NCBI RefSeq assembly: GCF_003236295.1
Contig: NZ_POTW01000029.1
Span: 1 to 64,000, forward strand
Origin: Jiangella anatolica
Lineage (GTDB): Bacteria > Actinomycetota > Actinomycetes > Jiangellales > Jiangellaceae
Length of the DNA: 64,000 nt
Reading direction: 5' to 3'
This document shows, in pieces, positions 8,783 to 17,352 of this stretch. A program made the translations under genes and the position numbers. The notes under the pieces were generated by a model. The model saw only the letters and a program-made list of their open reading frames with translations, was not told the DNA's origin and made no database searches. Within the stretch, counting starts at the first letter, position 1. The number at the start of each line of letters is the position of its first letter.

Positions 8783-9919
8783 GTGAACCTCAGCATCGTG
8801 CGCCGCACGCTGGCACCCGTCGCGGTCGCCAGCGCGGCCGCCCTCGTGCTGGCGGCCTGCGGGTCGGACCCCGAAACGGACAACTCCTCGGAGGAGTCGC
8901 CTGACGGCGGCAGCAGCGAGGGCTCCGACGGCGGCAGTGACCTGTCCGGCACCCTGAACGGCGCCGGCGCCAGCTCTCAGGAGTCGGCGGTCCAGGCCTG
9001 GATCGCCGGGTTCCAGCAGCAGAACCCCGACGTGACCATCAACTACTCGCCGGACGGTTCCGGCGCGGGCCGCGAGCAGTTCTCCTCCGGCGCGGTCGCG
9101 TTCGCCGGCTCCGACGCCGCGCTCGACGAGGAGGAGCTGGCCGCCGCCGAGACCGCGTGTGGCGCTCCGGCCGTCGACCTGCCGCTGTTCATCGACCCGA
9201 TCGCGGTCGCCTACAACCTGCCCGGTGTCGACGGCCTGCAGCTGGGCCCGGTGACGCTGGCGAACATCTTCAACGGCACCATCACCACGTGGAACGACCC
9301 GGCCATCGCGGCGGACAACCCGGACGCGACGCTGCCGGACACCGCGATCACGCCGGTGCACCGCTCGGACGACTCCGGCACCACGGAGAACTTCACCGAG
9401 TACCTCGCGGCCGTCGCCCCGGCGGAGTGGCCGCACGAGCCCGACGGCGTCTTCCCGGAGTCGCTCGGTGGCGAGGCCGGCGCCCAGACCGCCGGTGTCA
9501 TCGCTGCCGTCCAGGCGGCCGAGGGCACCATCGGCTACGCCAGCGCCGCCGCGGTCGGCGACCTGCAGACCGCCGCCATCGGCGTCGGCTCGGAGTTCGT
9601 CGAGTACTCGGCCGAGGCCGCCGCGGCCGTCGTCGACGCGTCGCCGCGGGCCGAGGGCCGGGCCGAGAACGACATCGCGCTGGAGCTGGCCCGCGACACC
9701 ACCGAGTCCGGCGCCTACCCGATCGTGCTGGTCTCGTACACGATCGTCTGCACCGCGTACTCCGACCCGGCGGTCGGCGACCTGGTGAAGGCCTACGTCG
9801 GCTACGTCGCCAGCGACGAGGGCCAGCAGGCCGCCGCCGACGCTGCCGGCTCGGCGCCGATCTCGCCGGAGCTGCAGGCCGAGATCCAGGCGGTCGTGGA
9901 GTCGATCGAGGTCGGCTGA
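8783..9919 (+). CDS. pstS: Phosphate ABC transporter substrate-binding lipoprotein PstS
   Basis: High-affinity phosphate-binding protein anchored outside the membrane, 378 residues. The signal peptide ends in a lipobox LAAC with the lipidated Cys at 26, followed by a Ser/Gly/Asp/Glu-rich linker to about 55. The mature protein has the family segments LNGAGASSQESAVQAW, PDGSGAGREQF, FAGSDAAL, NIFNGTITTWNDPAI and HRSDDSGTTENFTEYL that form the phosphate site. The start is the GTG at 8783 because AGGAAGG lies eight to nine bases upstream; an open frame continues further 5' without a ribosome site. PHO boxes lie upstream, and a strong hairpin separates it from pstC. Confidence 0.96.
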   Translation: MNLSIVRRTLAPVAVASAAALVLAACGSDPETDNSSEESPDGGSSEGSDGGSDLSGTLNGAGASSQESAVQAWIAGFQQQNPDVTINYSPDGSGAGREQFSSGAVAFAGSDAALDEEELAAAETACGAPAVDLPLFIDPIAVAYNLPGVDGLQLGPVTLANIFNGTITTWNDPAIAADNPDATLPDTAITPVHRSDDSGTTENFTEYLAAVAPAEWPHEPDGVFPESLGGEAGAQTAGVIAAVQAAEGTIGYASAAAVGDLQTAAIGVGSEFVEYSAEAAAAVVDASPRAEGRAENDIALELARDTTESGAYPIVLVSYTIVCTAYSDPAVGDLVKAYVGYVASDEGQQAAADAAGSAPISPELQAEIQAVVESIEVG

Positions 9920-9943
9920 GTCCTATCCTGTGCACGAAGTTCG

Positions 9944-9990
9944 ACGTCGCCGGGCGGCTCGTCCCACTGTGGGACGGACCGCCCGGCGTC
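9944..9990 (+). terminator. Strong hairpin between pstS and pstC (probable attenuator)
   Basis: Nested inverted repeats: the outer arm CGCCGGGCGG pairs with CCGCCCGGCG, and the inner arm CGTCCCAC pairs with GTGGGACG around a one-base centre. There is no T-run. Because pstCAB continue in the same direction, it probably ends some transcripts or protects the 3' end of pstS mRNA, giving more binding protein than membrane subunits. Confidence 0.7.
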
Positions 9991-10041
9991 CGCACGACAT
10001 CCGGTTGACCCGCGAGACCTCCACGACCCGGAGCTGACGCC

Positions 10042-10995
10042 GTGACCACCACCAAACCTCCGCCGACCGAACCGCCCGCCGTCGCGCCGCGGGCCAAGGC
10101 GCGACCAGGCGACCGCATCTTCTCCCGGTCCGCACAGCTCGCGGGCATCCTGATCCTGGTCATCCTGGCCGGCGTGGCCGCGTTCCTCGTCCGCGAGGCG
10201 CTGCCCACGTTCACGGCCGACCCGTCGGAGATCGACGGCGGCGAGGGCTTCTTCTCCTACGTCTGGCCCCTGGTGTTCGGCACGCTGGCCGCCGCGATCA
10301 TCGCGCTCGTCGTGGCGACGCCGCTGGCGCTGGGCATCGCGCTGTTCATCTCGCACTACGCGCCGCGCCGGCTCGCGCAGGGCCTGGGCTACGTCGTCGA
10401 CCTGCTGGCCGCGATCCCCAGCGTCGTGTTCGGCCTGTGGGGCATCCAGTGGCTGGCGCCGCAGGTGCAGCCGGCCTGGACCTGGCTGGCCGACAACCTC
10501 GGCTTCATCCCGATCTTCACCGGCCCGGCCTCGGCCACCGGCCGGACGATGATGACGGCCGGCGTGGTGCTCGCCGTCATGATCCTGCCGATCATCACCG
10601 CGATCGCCCGCGAGGTCTTCCTGCAGACGCCCACGCTGCACGAGGAGGCCGCGCTGGCGCTGGGCGCGACCCGCTGGGAGATGATCCGGATGGCGGTCAT
10701 CCCGTTCGGCCGGCCCGGCATCATCTCCGGCATCATGCTCGGCCTGGGCCGCGCGCTGGGCGAGACGATGGCGGTGGCCATGGTGCTCTCCACCGGCGGG
10801 TTCACCTGGTCGATGGTGACCGCCGGCAACAGCACGATCGCCGCGGAGATCGCCCTGGACTTCCCCGACTCGTCGGGGCTGAAGACCAACACGCTGATCG
10901 CCGCCGGCCTGGTGCTGTTCGCCATCACGCTGGCCGTGAACATGTTCGCCCGCTGGATCGTGTCGCGCCGCAGTGAGTTCTCGGGGGCCAACTGA
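10042..10995 (+). CDS. pstC: Phosphate ABC transporter permease PstC
   Basis: One of the two membrane channels of the Pst phosphate importer, 317 residues starting at a GTG. A cytoplasmic N-terminal tail precedes six hydrophobic segments beginning at about residue 33 (LAGILILVILAGVAAFLV). The EAA loop that contacts PstB is EEAALALGATRWEMIRMAVIP, followed by GIMLGLGRALGETMAVAMV. The stop overlaps the pstA start as TGATG, so the two are translated together. Confidence 0.95.
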   Translation: MTTTKPPPTEPPAVAPRAKARPGDRIFSRSAQLAGILILVILAGVAAFLVREALPTFTADPSEIDGGEGFFSYVWPLVFGTLAAAIIALVVATPLALGIALFISHYAPRRLAQGLGYVVDLLAAIPSVVFGLWGIQWLAPQVQPAWTWLADNLGFIPIFTGPASATGRTMMTAGVVLAVMILPIITAIAREVFLQTPTLHEEAALALGATRWEMIRMAVIPFGRPGIISGIMLGLGRALGETMAVAMVLSTGGFTWSMVTAGNSTIAAEIALDFPDSSGLKTNTLIAAGLVLFAITLAVNMFARWIVSRRSEFSGAN

Positions 10996-12098
10996 TGTCC
11001 GTAGCCACCAAGCCGCCTGCCCAGAACTCGCTGGCGCACAACCAGCTGCCGCGGTACACGACGCAGCTCGTGCTCGTCGCCTCGGCCGCGGCCGGCGCCG
11101 GCGTGTCCGCCCTGTGGGGCGGGTTCTCCATCGTCTCCTTCGCGGTCCTCTCGGTGCTGATCTTCGTGATCGTCAACACCGTGCTGTCCGCCGTCGTCGA
11201 GGGCCGCCGCAAGGCCGTCGACAAGCTGGTCACCAGCCTCGTCTACACCGCGTTCGGCCTCGCGCTGGTGCCGCTGATCTCGGTCATCTGGTCGGTGCTC
11301 GACAACGGCACCGCCCGGTTCAGCATGGACTTCCTGACGACGTCGATGCGCAACGTCACCGGCCTGAACGACCAGGAGGCGCTGGAGGGCGCCGCGCCGT
11401 TCATCGGCGGCGCGTACCACGCGATCCTCGGCACGTTCCTCATCACCGCCCTGGCGACGCTCATCTCGGTGCCGATCGGCCTGCTCACCTCGATCTACCT
11501 GGTGGAGTACGGCCGCGGCCGGCTGGCCCGGTCGATCACGTTCTTCGTCGACGTGATGACCGGCATCCCGTCGATCGTCGCCGGCCTGTTCGCCGCCGCG
11601 CTGTTCGCAGTGCTGTTCGGCGTCGGCACCCGCAACGGGTTCGCCGGCGCCGTCGCGCTGTCGGTGCTGATGATCCCGGTGGTCGTGCGCTCCAGCGAGG
11701 AGATGCTGCGGATCGTGCCGAACGAGCTGCGGGAGGCGGCCTACGCGCTGGGCGTGCCGAAGTGGCGCACGATCGTCAAGGTCGTCGTGCCGACGGCGAT
11801 CAGCGGCATCGCCAGCGGCGTCACGCTGGCCATCGCCCGCGTCGTCGGCGAGACCGCGCCGCTGATCGTCACCGCCGGCTTCACGTCGTCGATCAACACC
11901 AACCCGTTCTCCGACTGGATGATGTCGCTGCCCGCGTACGTTTACAGTCAGGCGTTGCGCCCGTTGTCCGGTTCGTCACCGCAGCCGAGCTTCGACCGGG
12001 CCTGGGCCGCGGCGCTGACGCTGATCCTCATCGTCATGCTGCTCAACCTGGTCGCCCGCCTCATCGCCCGCCTGTTCGCCCCGAAGACCGGCCGCTAG
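10995..12098 (+). CDS. pstA: Phosphate ABC transporter permease PstA
   Basis: Second membrane channel subunit of the Pst importer, 367 residues. It has an N-terminal pair of hydrophobic segments (about 25–65), a periplasmic-side stretch, and a core with STLIT-type helices. The EAA loop is LREAAYALGVPKWRTIVKVVVP, followed by IARVVGETAPLIVTAGF. It is longer than E. coli PstA (296) because of the extra N-terminal membrane region usual in actinobacteria. It overlaps pstC by one base and pstB follows after 18 bases. Confidence 0.95.
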   Translation: MSVATKPPAQNSLAHNQLPRYTTQLVLVASAAAGAGVSALWGGFSIVSFAVLSVLIFVIVNTVLSAVVEGRRKAVDKLVTSLVYTAFGLALVPLISVIWSVLDNGTARFSMDFLTTSMRNVTGLNDQEALEGAAPFIGGAYHAILGTFLITALATLISVPIGLLTSIYLVEYGRGRLARSITFFVDVMTGIPSIVAGLFAAALFAVLFGVGTRNGFAGAVALSVLMIPVVVRSSEEMLRIVPNELREAAYALGVPKWRTIVKVVVPTAISGIASGVTLAIARVVGETAPLIVTAGFTSSINTNPFSDWMMSLPAYVYSQALRPLSGSSPQPSFDRAWAAALTLILIVMLLNLVARLIARLFAPKTGR

Positions 12099-12116
12099 AG
12101 CAAGGAAACCGCCCTT

Positions 12117-12896
12117 ATGTCCAAGCGCATCGACGTCGGCGATCTCAACGTCTACTACGGCAACTTCCTCGCGGTCGAGGGTGTGTCGATGGCCATCGAG
12201 CCCCGCTCGGTCACGGCCTTCATCGGCCCGTCCGGCTGCGGGAAGTCCACCTTCATCCGCACGCTCAACCGCATGCACGAGGTCATCCCCGGTGCGCGGG
12301 TGCAGGGCAAGGTGCTGCTCGACGGCGAGGACCTCTACGGTCCCAGCGTCGACCCCGTCACCGTCCGGCGCCAGGTCGGCATGGTGTTCCAGCGCCCGAA
12401 CCCGTTCCCGACGATGTCCATCCGCGACAACGTGCTGGCCGGCATGAAGCTCAACAGCAACCGCATGAGCAAGAGCGCGGCCAACGAGGTCGTCGAGCGG
12501 TCGCTGCAGGGCGCGAACCTGTGGAACGAGGTCAAGGACCGCCTCGACAAGCCCGGCTCGGGCCTCTCCGGCGGCCAGCAGCAGCGCCTGTGCATCGCCC
12601 GGGCCATCGCCGTCCAGCCGGACGTGCTGCTGATGGACGAGCCGTGCTCGGCGCTGGACCCGATCTCGACGCTGGCCATCGAGGACCTGATCGGCGAGCT
12701 GAAGCAGAACTACACGATCGTCATCGTGACGCACAACATGCAGCAGGCCGCCCGGGTCAGCGACCGCACGGCGTTCTTCAACATCGCCGGCACCGGCAAG
12801 CCCGGCAAGCTGATCGAGATGGACGACACCACGAAGATGTTCACCAACCCGAGCGTGAAGGCGACCGAGGACTACGTCTCCGGCCGCTTCGGCTGA
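12117..12896 (+). CDS. pstB: Phosphate ABC transporter ATP-binding protein PstB
   Basis: ATPase of the Pst importer, 259 residues. Walker [10 protein letters not shown] is at 37–45, the Q-loop is in [16 protein letters not shown] (diagnostic of PstB), the signature [16 protein letters not shown] starts at 150, Walker B is [13 protein letters not shown] with catalytic Glu at about 175, and the switch His is in [21 protein letters not shown]-type sequence precedes the ATG. It is the last gene of the operon; the Pit gene ends four bases downstream on the other strand. No phoU follows. Confidence 0.97.
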   Translation: MSKRIDVGDLNVYYGNFLAVEGVSMAIEPRSVTAFIGPSGCGKSTFIRTLNRMHEVIPGARVQGKVLLDGEDLYGPSVDPVTVRRQVGMVFQRPNPFPTMSIRDNVLAGMKLNSNRMSKSAANEVVERSLQGANLWNEVKDRLDKPGSGLSGGQQQRLCIARAIAVQPDVLLMDEPCSALDPISTLAIEDLIGELKQNYTIVIVTHNMQQAARVSDRTAFFNIAGTGKPGKLIEMDDTTKMFTNPSVKATEDYVSGRFG

Positions 12897-12899
12897 CGC

Positions 12900-13907
12900 T
12901 CAGAGTGAGTTGAGTCCCGGGACCAGGTGCAGCAGGCCGTAGCTGAGCGCGGCCGCCAGCCCGGCCATCGGGATGGTGAGCACCCAGGCGGTGACGATGT
13001 TGCCGGCGACGCCCCAGCGCACCGCCGACAGCCGCTTCGTCGCGCCGACGCCGATGACGGCTGACGTGATCGTCTGGGTGGTCGAGATCGGCGCGTGATA
13101 GGCGAACGCCGTCGTGTAGAGGACGCCGGCCGCGACGGACTCGGCGGCGAAGCCCATCGGCGGGTCCAGGTGCACGATGCGGCGGCCGAGCGTGCGCATG
13201 ATCCGCCAGCCGCCGGCGTACGTGCCCGCCGCGAGCGCCGTCGCCGCCAGCACGATCACCCACCACTGGACGTCGAAGCCGGACTGGTAGCCGCCCACCA
13301 CCAGCGCCAGCGTGATCACGCCCATCGTCTTCTGCGCGTCCTGCAGCCCGTGGCCGAGCGCCATCGCGGCCGCGCTGAACGTCTGCGCCAGCCGGAAGCC
13401 GCGGTTCACCCGGCCCGGATGGGACCGCCGGAAGATCCACTGGATCGCCGTCATCACCAGGAACGCGAGGGCGAAGCCGACGACGGGCGAGACCACCATC
13501 GGGATGACGACCTTCTCCAGGATGCCGGTCCACTTCACGGTGTTCGCCGACGCGATGGCCGCGCCGACCAGCCCGCCGATCAGCGCGTGCGACGAGGACG
13601 ACGGCAGCCCGAGCCACCAGGTGATGAGGTTCCAGGCGATCGCACCCACCAGCGCGGCCAGCACGACCAGCAGCCCGCTGTCGCCCTCGGGCGCCTCGAT
13701 GATGCCGGCGCCGACCGTCTGCGCGACGCCGGTGCCGAGGAACGCGCCGACGAGGTTCATCGCCGCCGCCATCAACAGCGCCGCTCGCGGCGTGAGCGCC
13801 CGGGTGGACACCGACGTGGCGATCGCGTTCGCGGCGTCGTGGAAGCCGTTCGTGTAGTCGAACGACAGCGCGACGACGATCACCGTCAGGATGAGCGCGA
13901 GCTCCAC
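12900..13907 (-). CDS. pit: Inorganic phosphate transporter, PiT family
   Basis: Low-affinity phosphate (metal–phosphate) symporter, 335 residues with about ten membrane segments. The N-terminal PiT signature FDYTNGFHDAANAIATSVSTRALTPRAAL is followed later by the inverted repeat of the family (GLQDAQKTMGVITLAL and the C-terminal TTQTITSAVIGVGATKR). It lies four bases after the DUF47 gene, so both are one transcript. It converges on pstSCAB, so high- and low-affinity phosphate uptake sit back to back. Confidence 0.94.
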   Translation of the reverse strand: MELALILTVIVVALSFDYTNGFHDAANAIATSVSTRALTPRAALLMAAAMNLVGAFLGTGVAQTVGAGIIEAPEGDSGLLVVLAALVGAIAWNLITWWLGLPSSSSHALIGGLVGAAIASANTVKWTGILEKVVIPMVVSPVVGFALAFLVMTAIQWIFRRSHPGRVNRGFRLAQTFSAAAMALGHGLQDAQKTMGVITLALVVGGYQSGFDVQWWVIVLAATALAAGTYAGGWRIMRTLGRRIVHLDPPMGFAAESVAAGVLYTTAFAYHAPISTTQTITSAVIGVGATKRLSAVRWGVAGNIVTAWVLTIPMAGLAAALSYGLLHLVPGLNSL

Positions 13908-13911
13908 CCGC

Positions 13912-14523
13912 TCACGACTCCTTGATGGCGATCTGCTCGACGATGTTCGCGACCGTCTCGAAGCCGTCGACCGCCGACTCCAGCGTGTCGACGACGTCCT
14001 TGAGCTTGTGCACCGTCAGCGCGTCGTACTCACCGGAGAAGATCCGCGCCAGCAGCCGCCGGTAGTCCTGGTCGGCCTGGTTCTCCAGCCGGTTGACCTC
14101 GATCCAGTAGTCGGTCAGGTCGGACGGGGTCTGCAGCCGCGGCATCGCGCCGGCGGTCAGCTCGGCGGCCCGGTCCAGGACGTCGACCAGGTCGCCGACG
14201 CCGGAGGGCAGGTCGCCGACGCGGTACAGCACCATCAGGTCCAGCGCCGCCTCGACGTCGTCGAGCACGTCGTCCAGCGCGCCGGAGAGCCGGTAGATGT
14301 CCTCCCGGTCGAACGGCGTCACGAACGTCGAGTTGACCCGCCGGACGATCTCGTGGGTGTGTTCGTCGCCCTGGTGCTCGACCTCCTTCAGCCGGACCGC
14401 GATCTCGGCGCGGTCGGCGTCGGACGCGAGCGCCTCGGACAGCAGACGCACGCCCTCGCGCAGGTTGCTCGCGGAGGCGGCGAACAGGTCGAAGAAGGCG
14501 TTGTCTCGCGGAGAAAAGCGCAC
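13912..14523 (-). CDS. DUF47 family (PhoU-like) Pit accessory protein
   Basis: 203-residue helical protein of the PhoU-like DUF47 family, commonly encoded with Pit transporters and thought to modulate them. Typical segments are RFSPRDNAFFDLFAASASNL at the start, VKEVEHQGDEHTHEIVRRVN-like sequence (LKEVEHQGDEHTHEIVRR), TPFDREDIYRLSGALDDVLDDVE and LENQADQDYRRLLARIFSGE. The start is the GTG at 14523 with AGGAG five bases upstream. It is probably translated with the Pit gene that follows, and PHO-box-like repeats lie just upstream. Confidence 0.93.
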   Translation of the reverse strand: MRFSPRDNAFFDLFAASASNLREGVRLLSEALASDADRAEIAVRLKEVEHQGDEHTHEIVRRVNSTFVTPFDREDIYRLSGALDDVLDDVEAALDLMVLYRVGDLPSGVGDLVDVLDRAAELTAGAMPRLQTPSDLTDYWIEVNRLENQADQDYRRLLARIFSGEYDALTVHKLKDVVDTLESAVDGFETVANIVEQIAIKES

Positions 14524-14567
14524 GAAACTCCTCTGTCGGACGTTGGCGAACGGTGGAATGCTAGACC

Positions 14568-14584
14568 GTGAACAGTCTGTGACG
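14568..14584 (-). promoter_or_regulatory. PHO-box-like repeats upstream of the DUF47–pit operon
   Basis: Read on the minus strand, CGTCAC and GTTCAC follow at 11-bp spacing (plus-strand GTGAAC at 14568 and GTGACG at 14579). A third, degenerate unit is at 14590. TAGCAT (minus strand, about 14558–14563) could be the −10. Pit in streptomycetes can be under PhoP control, here either activation or repression. Confidence 0.45.
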
Positions 14585-14617
14585 TGTCACACGTTCGCCT
14601 TTCTCACCAGTGGATCT

Positions 14618-16318
14618 TCAGCCGGGCCACCACGTGAGGTCGTTCATGGACAGATCGGCGGGCCACCAGCCGCCGCCGAACGAGTCGAAGACCAGCACCG
14701 CGCCGCAGGCCGCGACGAAGAGCACGCCGAGCACCGCCCAGCCCAGGTTCCGGGACCGGTCCAGCGGCGCGAGCAGCGACCGGATCCCGTGCCGGCTGCG
14801 CACCGTGCCGGGCCCGCGCCAGACCAACCAGGTCCCCACGATCGCCGCCGCGACCGACGGAGTGCGCGCACCGCCGACGTCCAGCAGGTCCAGCGCGCCG
14901 CCGACCAGGAACGCGCCGCTTGCCGCCAGCAGCAGCTGGGCCAGGCACGGCAGCGCCGCCGCGACGACGTCCCAGGGCGCGGCCAGCGCCGCCAGTACGG
15001 AGTCGTTGCGCTGCGCGCCGCGCGCCTCGCGCCGTTCGTACAGCCGCCGCTGGATCCGCCAGACGATCCGGCCGGTCAGCAGGACGGCGAACGCGACGAC
15101 GGCGCCGGCGTACGGCGCGGCCGCGGTCAGGAACACCAGCAGGAGCCCGCCCAAGCCGATGGCCAGCCGGGACCGCCAGCTGCCCGGCGCGATCGACTCG
15201 CCGCCCGGCCGGGGCGGCGGCACCGCCAGCGGCGACGGCCGCGGCTGCTGGCGGGCCGGCCGCTCGCGGTTGCGCTGCTCGTGGCCCGGCAGCGGCGGCG
15301 GATGGACCTGCGTCGGCGGGACGTACGGCGGCGGCTGCACCTGGGTGGGCGGGACGTACGGCGGCGCGGCGGCCGTCGGCGCGGCCGGCATCGGCGCCGC
15401 GGCCAGCGGAGGAGGAGGCACCGGCGCGATCACCGCGGTGTCGTCGAGGAGCGGTGGCGGCGCGGTGACCGTCGGCGGCTCGGCGCCGAGGGCGGGCGGT
15501 GCCGCGGCGATCGTCGGCGGCTCGGACGTACCGAGCGCCCGGGCCAGCGCCTGGACGACCGGGCGGCGGGCCGGGTCGGGCGCCAGCGCGGCGTCGAGCA
15601 CCGTCGCCAGCCACGCCTCGACGCCGGTGAGGTCGTGCTCGCCGCGCCGGATGCGGTCGAGGACGGCCAGATCCGGTCCGCCGCCGTACGGCGGCCGGCC
15701 GGTGGCGGCGTAGGCGAGCGTGGCGCCCCAGGCGTGTACGTCGGTGGCCGGGGTCGGGTCGTGGCCCAGCACGGTCTCGGGGGCGAAGTAGCCGGGCGTG
15801 CCCGAGATGAGGCCGGTCGCGGTCAGCCGGGTGTCGTCGGTGGCGTGCGCGATGCCGAAGTCGATCAGCACCGGCCCGCCCGGCGCCAGCATGACGTTGC
15901 CGGGCTTGATGTCGCGGTGCACGACGCCGGCCTCGTGCACCGACGTCAGCGCCTCGAGCAGGCCGTGCGCCAGGATCCGCAGGTCGGCGGCGGCCAGCGG
16001 GCCGTGCTCGGCCACCCACGTGCTGAGCGGGACGCCGTCGACGAAGCGAGTGACGATGTAGGGCGGGTCGGCCGACACGTCGGCGTCGAGGACCTCCGCG
16101 ACGCGGTCGCCGCGGACCCGGACCAGCGTCGCGACCTCGCGCTCGAACCGGCGCCGGCCGTCGGTGCCGCCGACCAGCCACGGCCGCAGCGTCTTCACCG
16201 CGACCGAGCGGCCGTCCGGAGCGGTCGCCAAGTACACGACCCCCATGCCACCCTCGCCGAGCTGCCGGAGCACCCGGTAGGGGCCGATGTGGGTGAGTTC
16301 GGCCGGCCTCGCATCCAC
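14618..16318 (-). CDS. Membrane-anchored Ser/Thr protein kinase (PknB-like)
   Basis: Eukaryotic-like kinase, about 566 residues. Glycine loop GEGGMGVVYLA (21–31), catalytic Lys in VAVKTL (42), HRDIKPGNV with catalytic Asp 136, DFG at 153–155, and SGTPGYFAPE activation-segment end. After about 270 comes a Pro-rich linker with two YVPPTQV repeats, then a C-terminal membrane region with about five hydrophobic segments (for example LAIGLGGLLLVFLTAAAPYAGAVVAFAV) and no PASTA domains. The start is uncertain: GTG 16318 begins VDARPAELTHIGPYRVL just before the kinase fold, and ATG 16354 is an alternative. It is divergent from the WYL regulator. Confidence 0.88.
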   Translation of the reverse strand: MDARPAELTHIGPYRVLRQLGEGGMGVVYLATAPDGRSVAVKTLRPWLVGGTDGRRRFEREVATLVRVRGDRVAEVLDADVSADPPYIVTRFVDGVPLSTWVAEHGPLAAADLRILAHGLLEALTSVHEAGVVHRDIKPGNVMLAPGGPVLIDFGIAHATDDTRLTATGLISGTPGYFAPETVLGHDPTPATDVHAWGATLAYAATGRPPYGGGPDLAVLDRIRRGEHDLTGVEAWLATVLDAALAPDPARRPVVQALARALGTSEPPTIAAAPPALGAEPPTVTAPPPLLDDTAVIAPVPPPPLAAAPMPAAPTAAAPPYVPPTQVQPPPYVPPTQVHPPPLPGHEQRNRERPARQQPRPSPLAVPPPRPGGESIAPGSWRSRLAIGLGGLLLVFLTAAAPYAGAVVAFAVLLTGRIVWRIQRRLYERREARGAQRNDSVLAALAAPWDVVAAALPCLAQLLLAASGAFLVGGALDLLDVGGARTPSVAAAIVGTWLVWRGPGTVRSRHGIRSLLAPLDRSRNLGWAVLGVLFVAACGAVLVFDSFGGGWWPADLSMNDLTWWPG

Positions 16319-16473
16319 ACGTAGACGGTAACCGACGGGGGCGCGGCGAGGCATTCGCGAGCCACGCCGGGCGAGCGCCACGTCTGCGGGCCTGCGGCGT
16401 GGTTTGCTATGACGAACACGATTGATCATGGGGGTGCGCCGGGCCGAGGTGCCCGGCTCGAGGAGGACCGGCG

Positions 16474-17304
16474 ATGGGCAGCCAGGGCCAGGCGACGGCT
16501 CAGCACGACACGACGGAGGCACCGTCGCGGCTGCCGCGCATGCGCCGGCCGGCCGGGCCGGCGGGCCCGCCGGCCCGCACCCCGTCCGCCCGGCGTGGGC
16601 CCGTTCCGGCCGACACGGGCCGGGCCAGCCGGAGCATCCGGCTGGACAGCCTCGCCCGCGAGCTGCACGCCGCCGGCCGCCAGGGCCGCACGTCGTCGTG
16701 GCTGGCCGAGCGGCTCGGCGTGTCCGCGCGGACGGTGAAGCGCGACGTGATCGCGCTGCAGCAGTCCGGCGTCCCGATCCGGGCGTCGAGCGGGCCGCAG
16801 GGCGGCTACGTCATCGACCAGGCCGGACAGCGCAACCTCACGCTCACCCCGGACGAGGCGCTGGCCATCGTCGTCGGGCTGCAGGCGGTGCCTGACCAGC
16901 CGTTCGCCGCCGCCGGCGCGGCCGCCGCGGCGAAGGTGCTGCGCGCCGTCCCGCCGGACCGCCGGGCCGAGGTCACCGACGTCGCCGAGCGGATCTGGAT
17001 CCGCCCCGGCGAGCCCGCCCCCGAGGCCGACGACGGCGTCCGCTCCGTGCTGGCCACCGCGATTCGCGAGCACCGCGTCGTCCTGCTCGACCACGCACCC
17101 GCCGACGACGGCGAGGTCGCGCTAACCGAGCAGGTGGAGCCGCTCGGTTTCGCCCACTCCCGCGGCGCCTGGTTCGTGCTCGCGTGGAGCCGCGAGGCCG
17201 ACGCCGGCCGCTGGTTCCAGCTCGACCACGTGTCCGCGGCGCAGCCCACCCACGAGACGTTCCAGCCCCGCGACGTGCGCGAGATCTTCCGCCCCGTTCC
17301 ATGA
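16474..17304 (+). CDS. HTH–WYL domain transcriptional regulator
   Basis: YafY/PafBC-type regulator of 276 residues. A Pro/Arg-rich N-terminal tail (about 1–45) precedes a winged helix-turn-helix (RSIRLDSLARELHAAGRQGR then SSWLAERLGVSARTVKRDV) and the usual SGPQGGYVID hairpin. The C-terminal half is a WYL-type domain (QVEPLGFAHSRGAWFVLAWS), which in this family senses ligands or single-stranded DNA; the canonical W-Y-L here reads W-F-V. GGAGGA lies six to seven bases before the ATG. TTGATCATGG upstream (16422–16431) recurs as part of a large palindrome after the gene. Confidence 0.88.
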   Translation: MGSQGQATAQHDTTEAPSRLPRMRRPAGPAGPPARTPSARRGPVPADTGRASRSIRLDSLARELHAAGRQGRTSSWLAERLGVSARTVKRDVIALQQSGVPIRASSGPQGGYVIDQAGQRNLTLTPDEALAIVVGLQAVPDQPFAAAGAAAAAKVLRAVPPDRRAEVTDVAERIWIRPGEPAPEADDGVRSVLATAIREHRVVLLDHAPADDGEVALTEQVEPLGFAHSRGAWFVLAWSREADAGRWFQLDHVSAAQPTHETFQPRDVREIFRPVP

Positions 17305-17352
17305 TCATCAACCTTTTCGGGCGTCATGACGACGCAGAAGGTTGATGATCAT
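17301..17352. repeat. Long palindrome overlapping the WYL gene stop
   Basis: The left arm ATGATCATCAACCTT (17301–17315) pairs perfectly over 15 bases with AAGGTTGATGATCAT (17338–17352). The loop holds a second stem GCGTC/GACGC. It starts on the stop codon region of the WYL gene. It may be a terminator, an operator or both. Confidence 0.75.

Noticed and set aside
12897-12899. phoU expected after pstB
   Set aside because: Only three bases separate pstB from the convergent pit gene. The DUF47 protein is related in fold but belongs to the pit operon.
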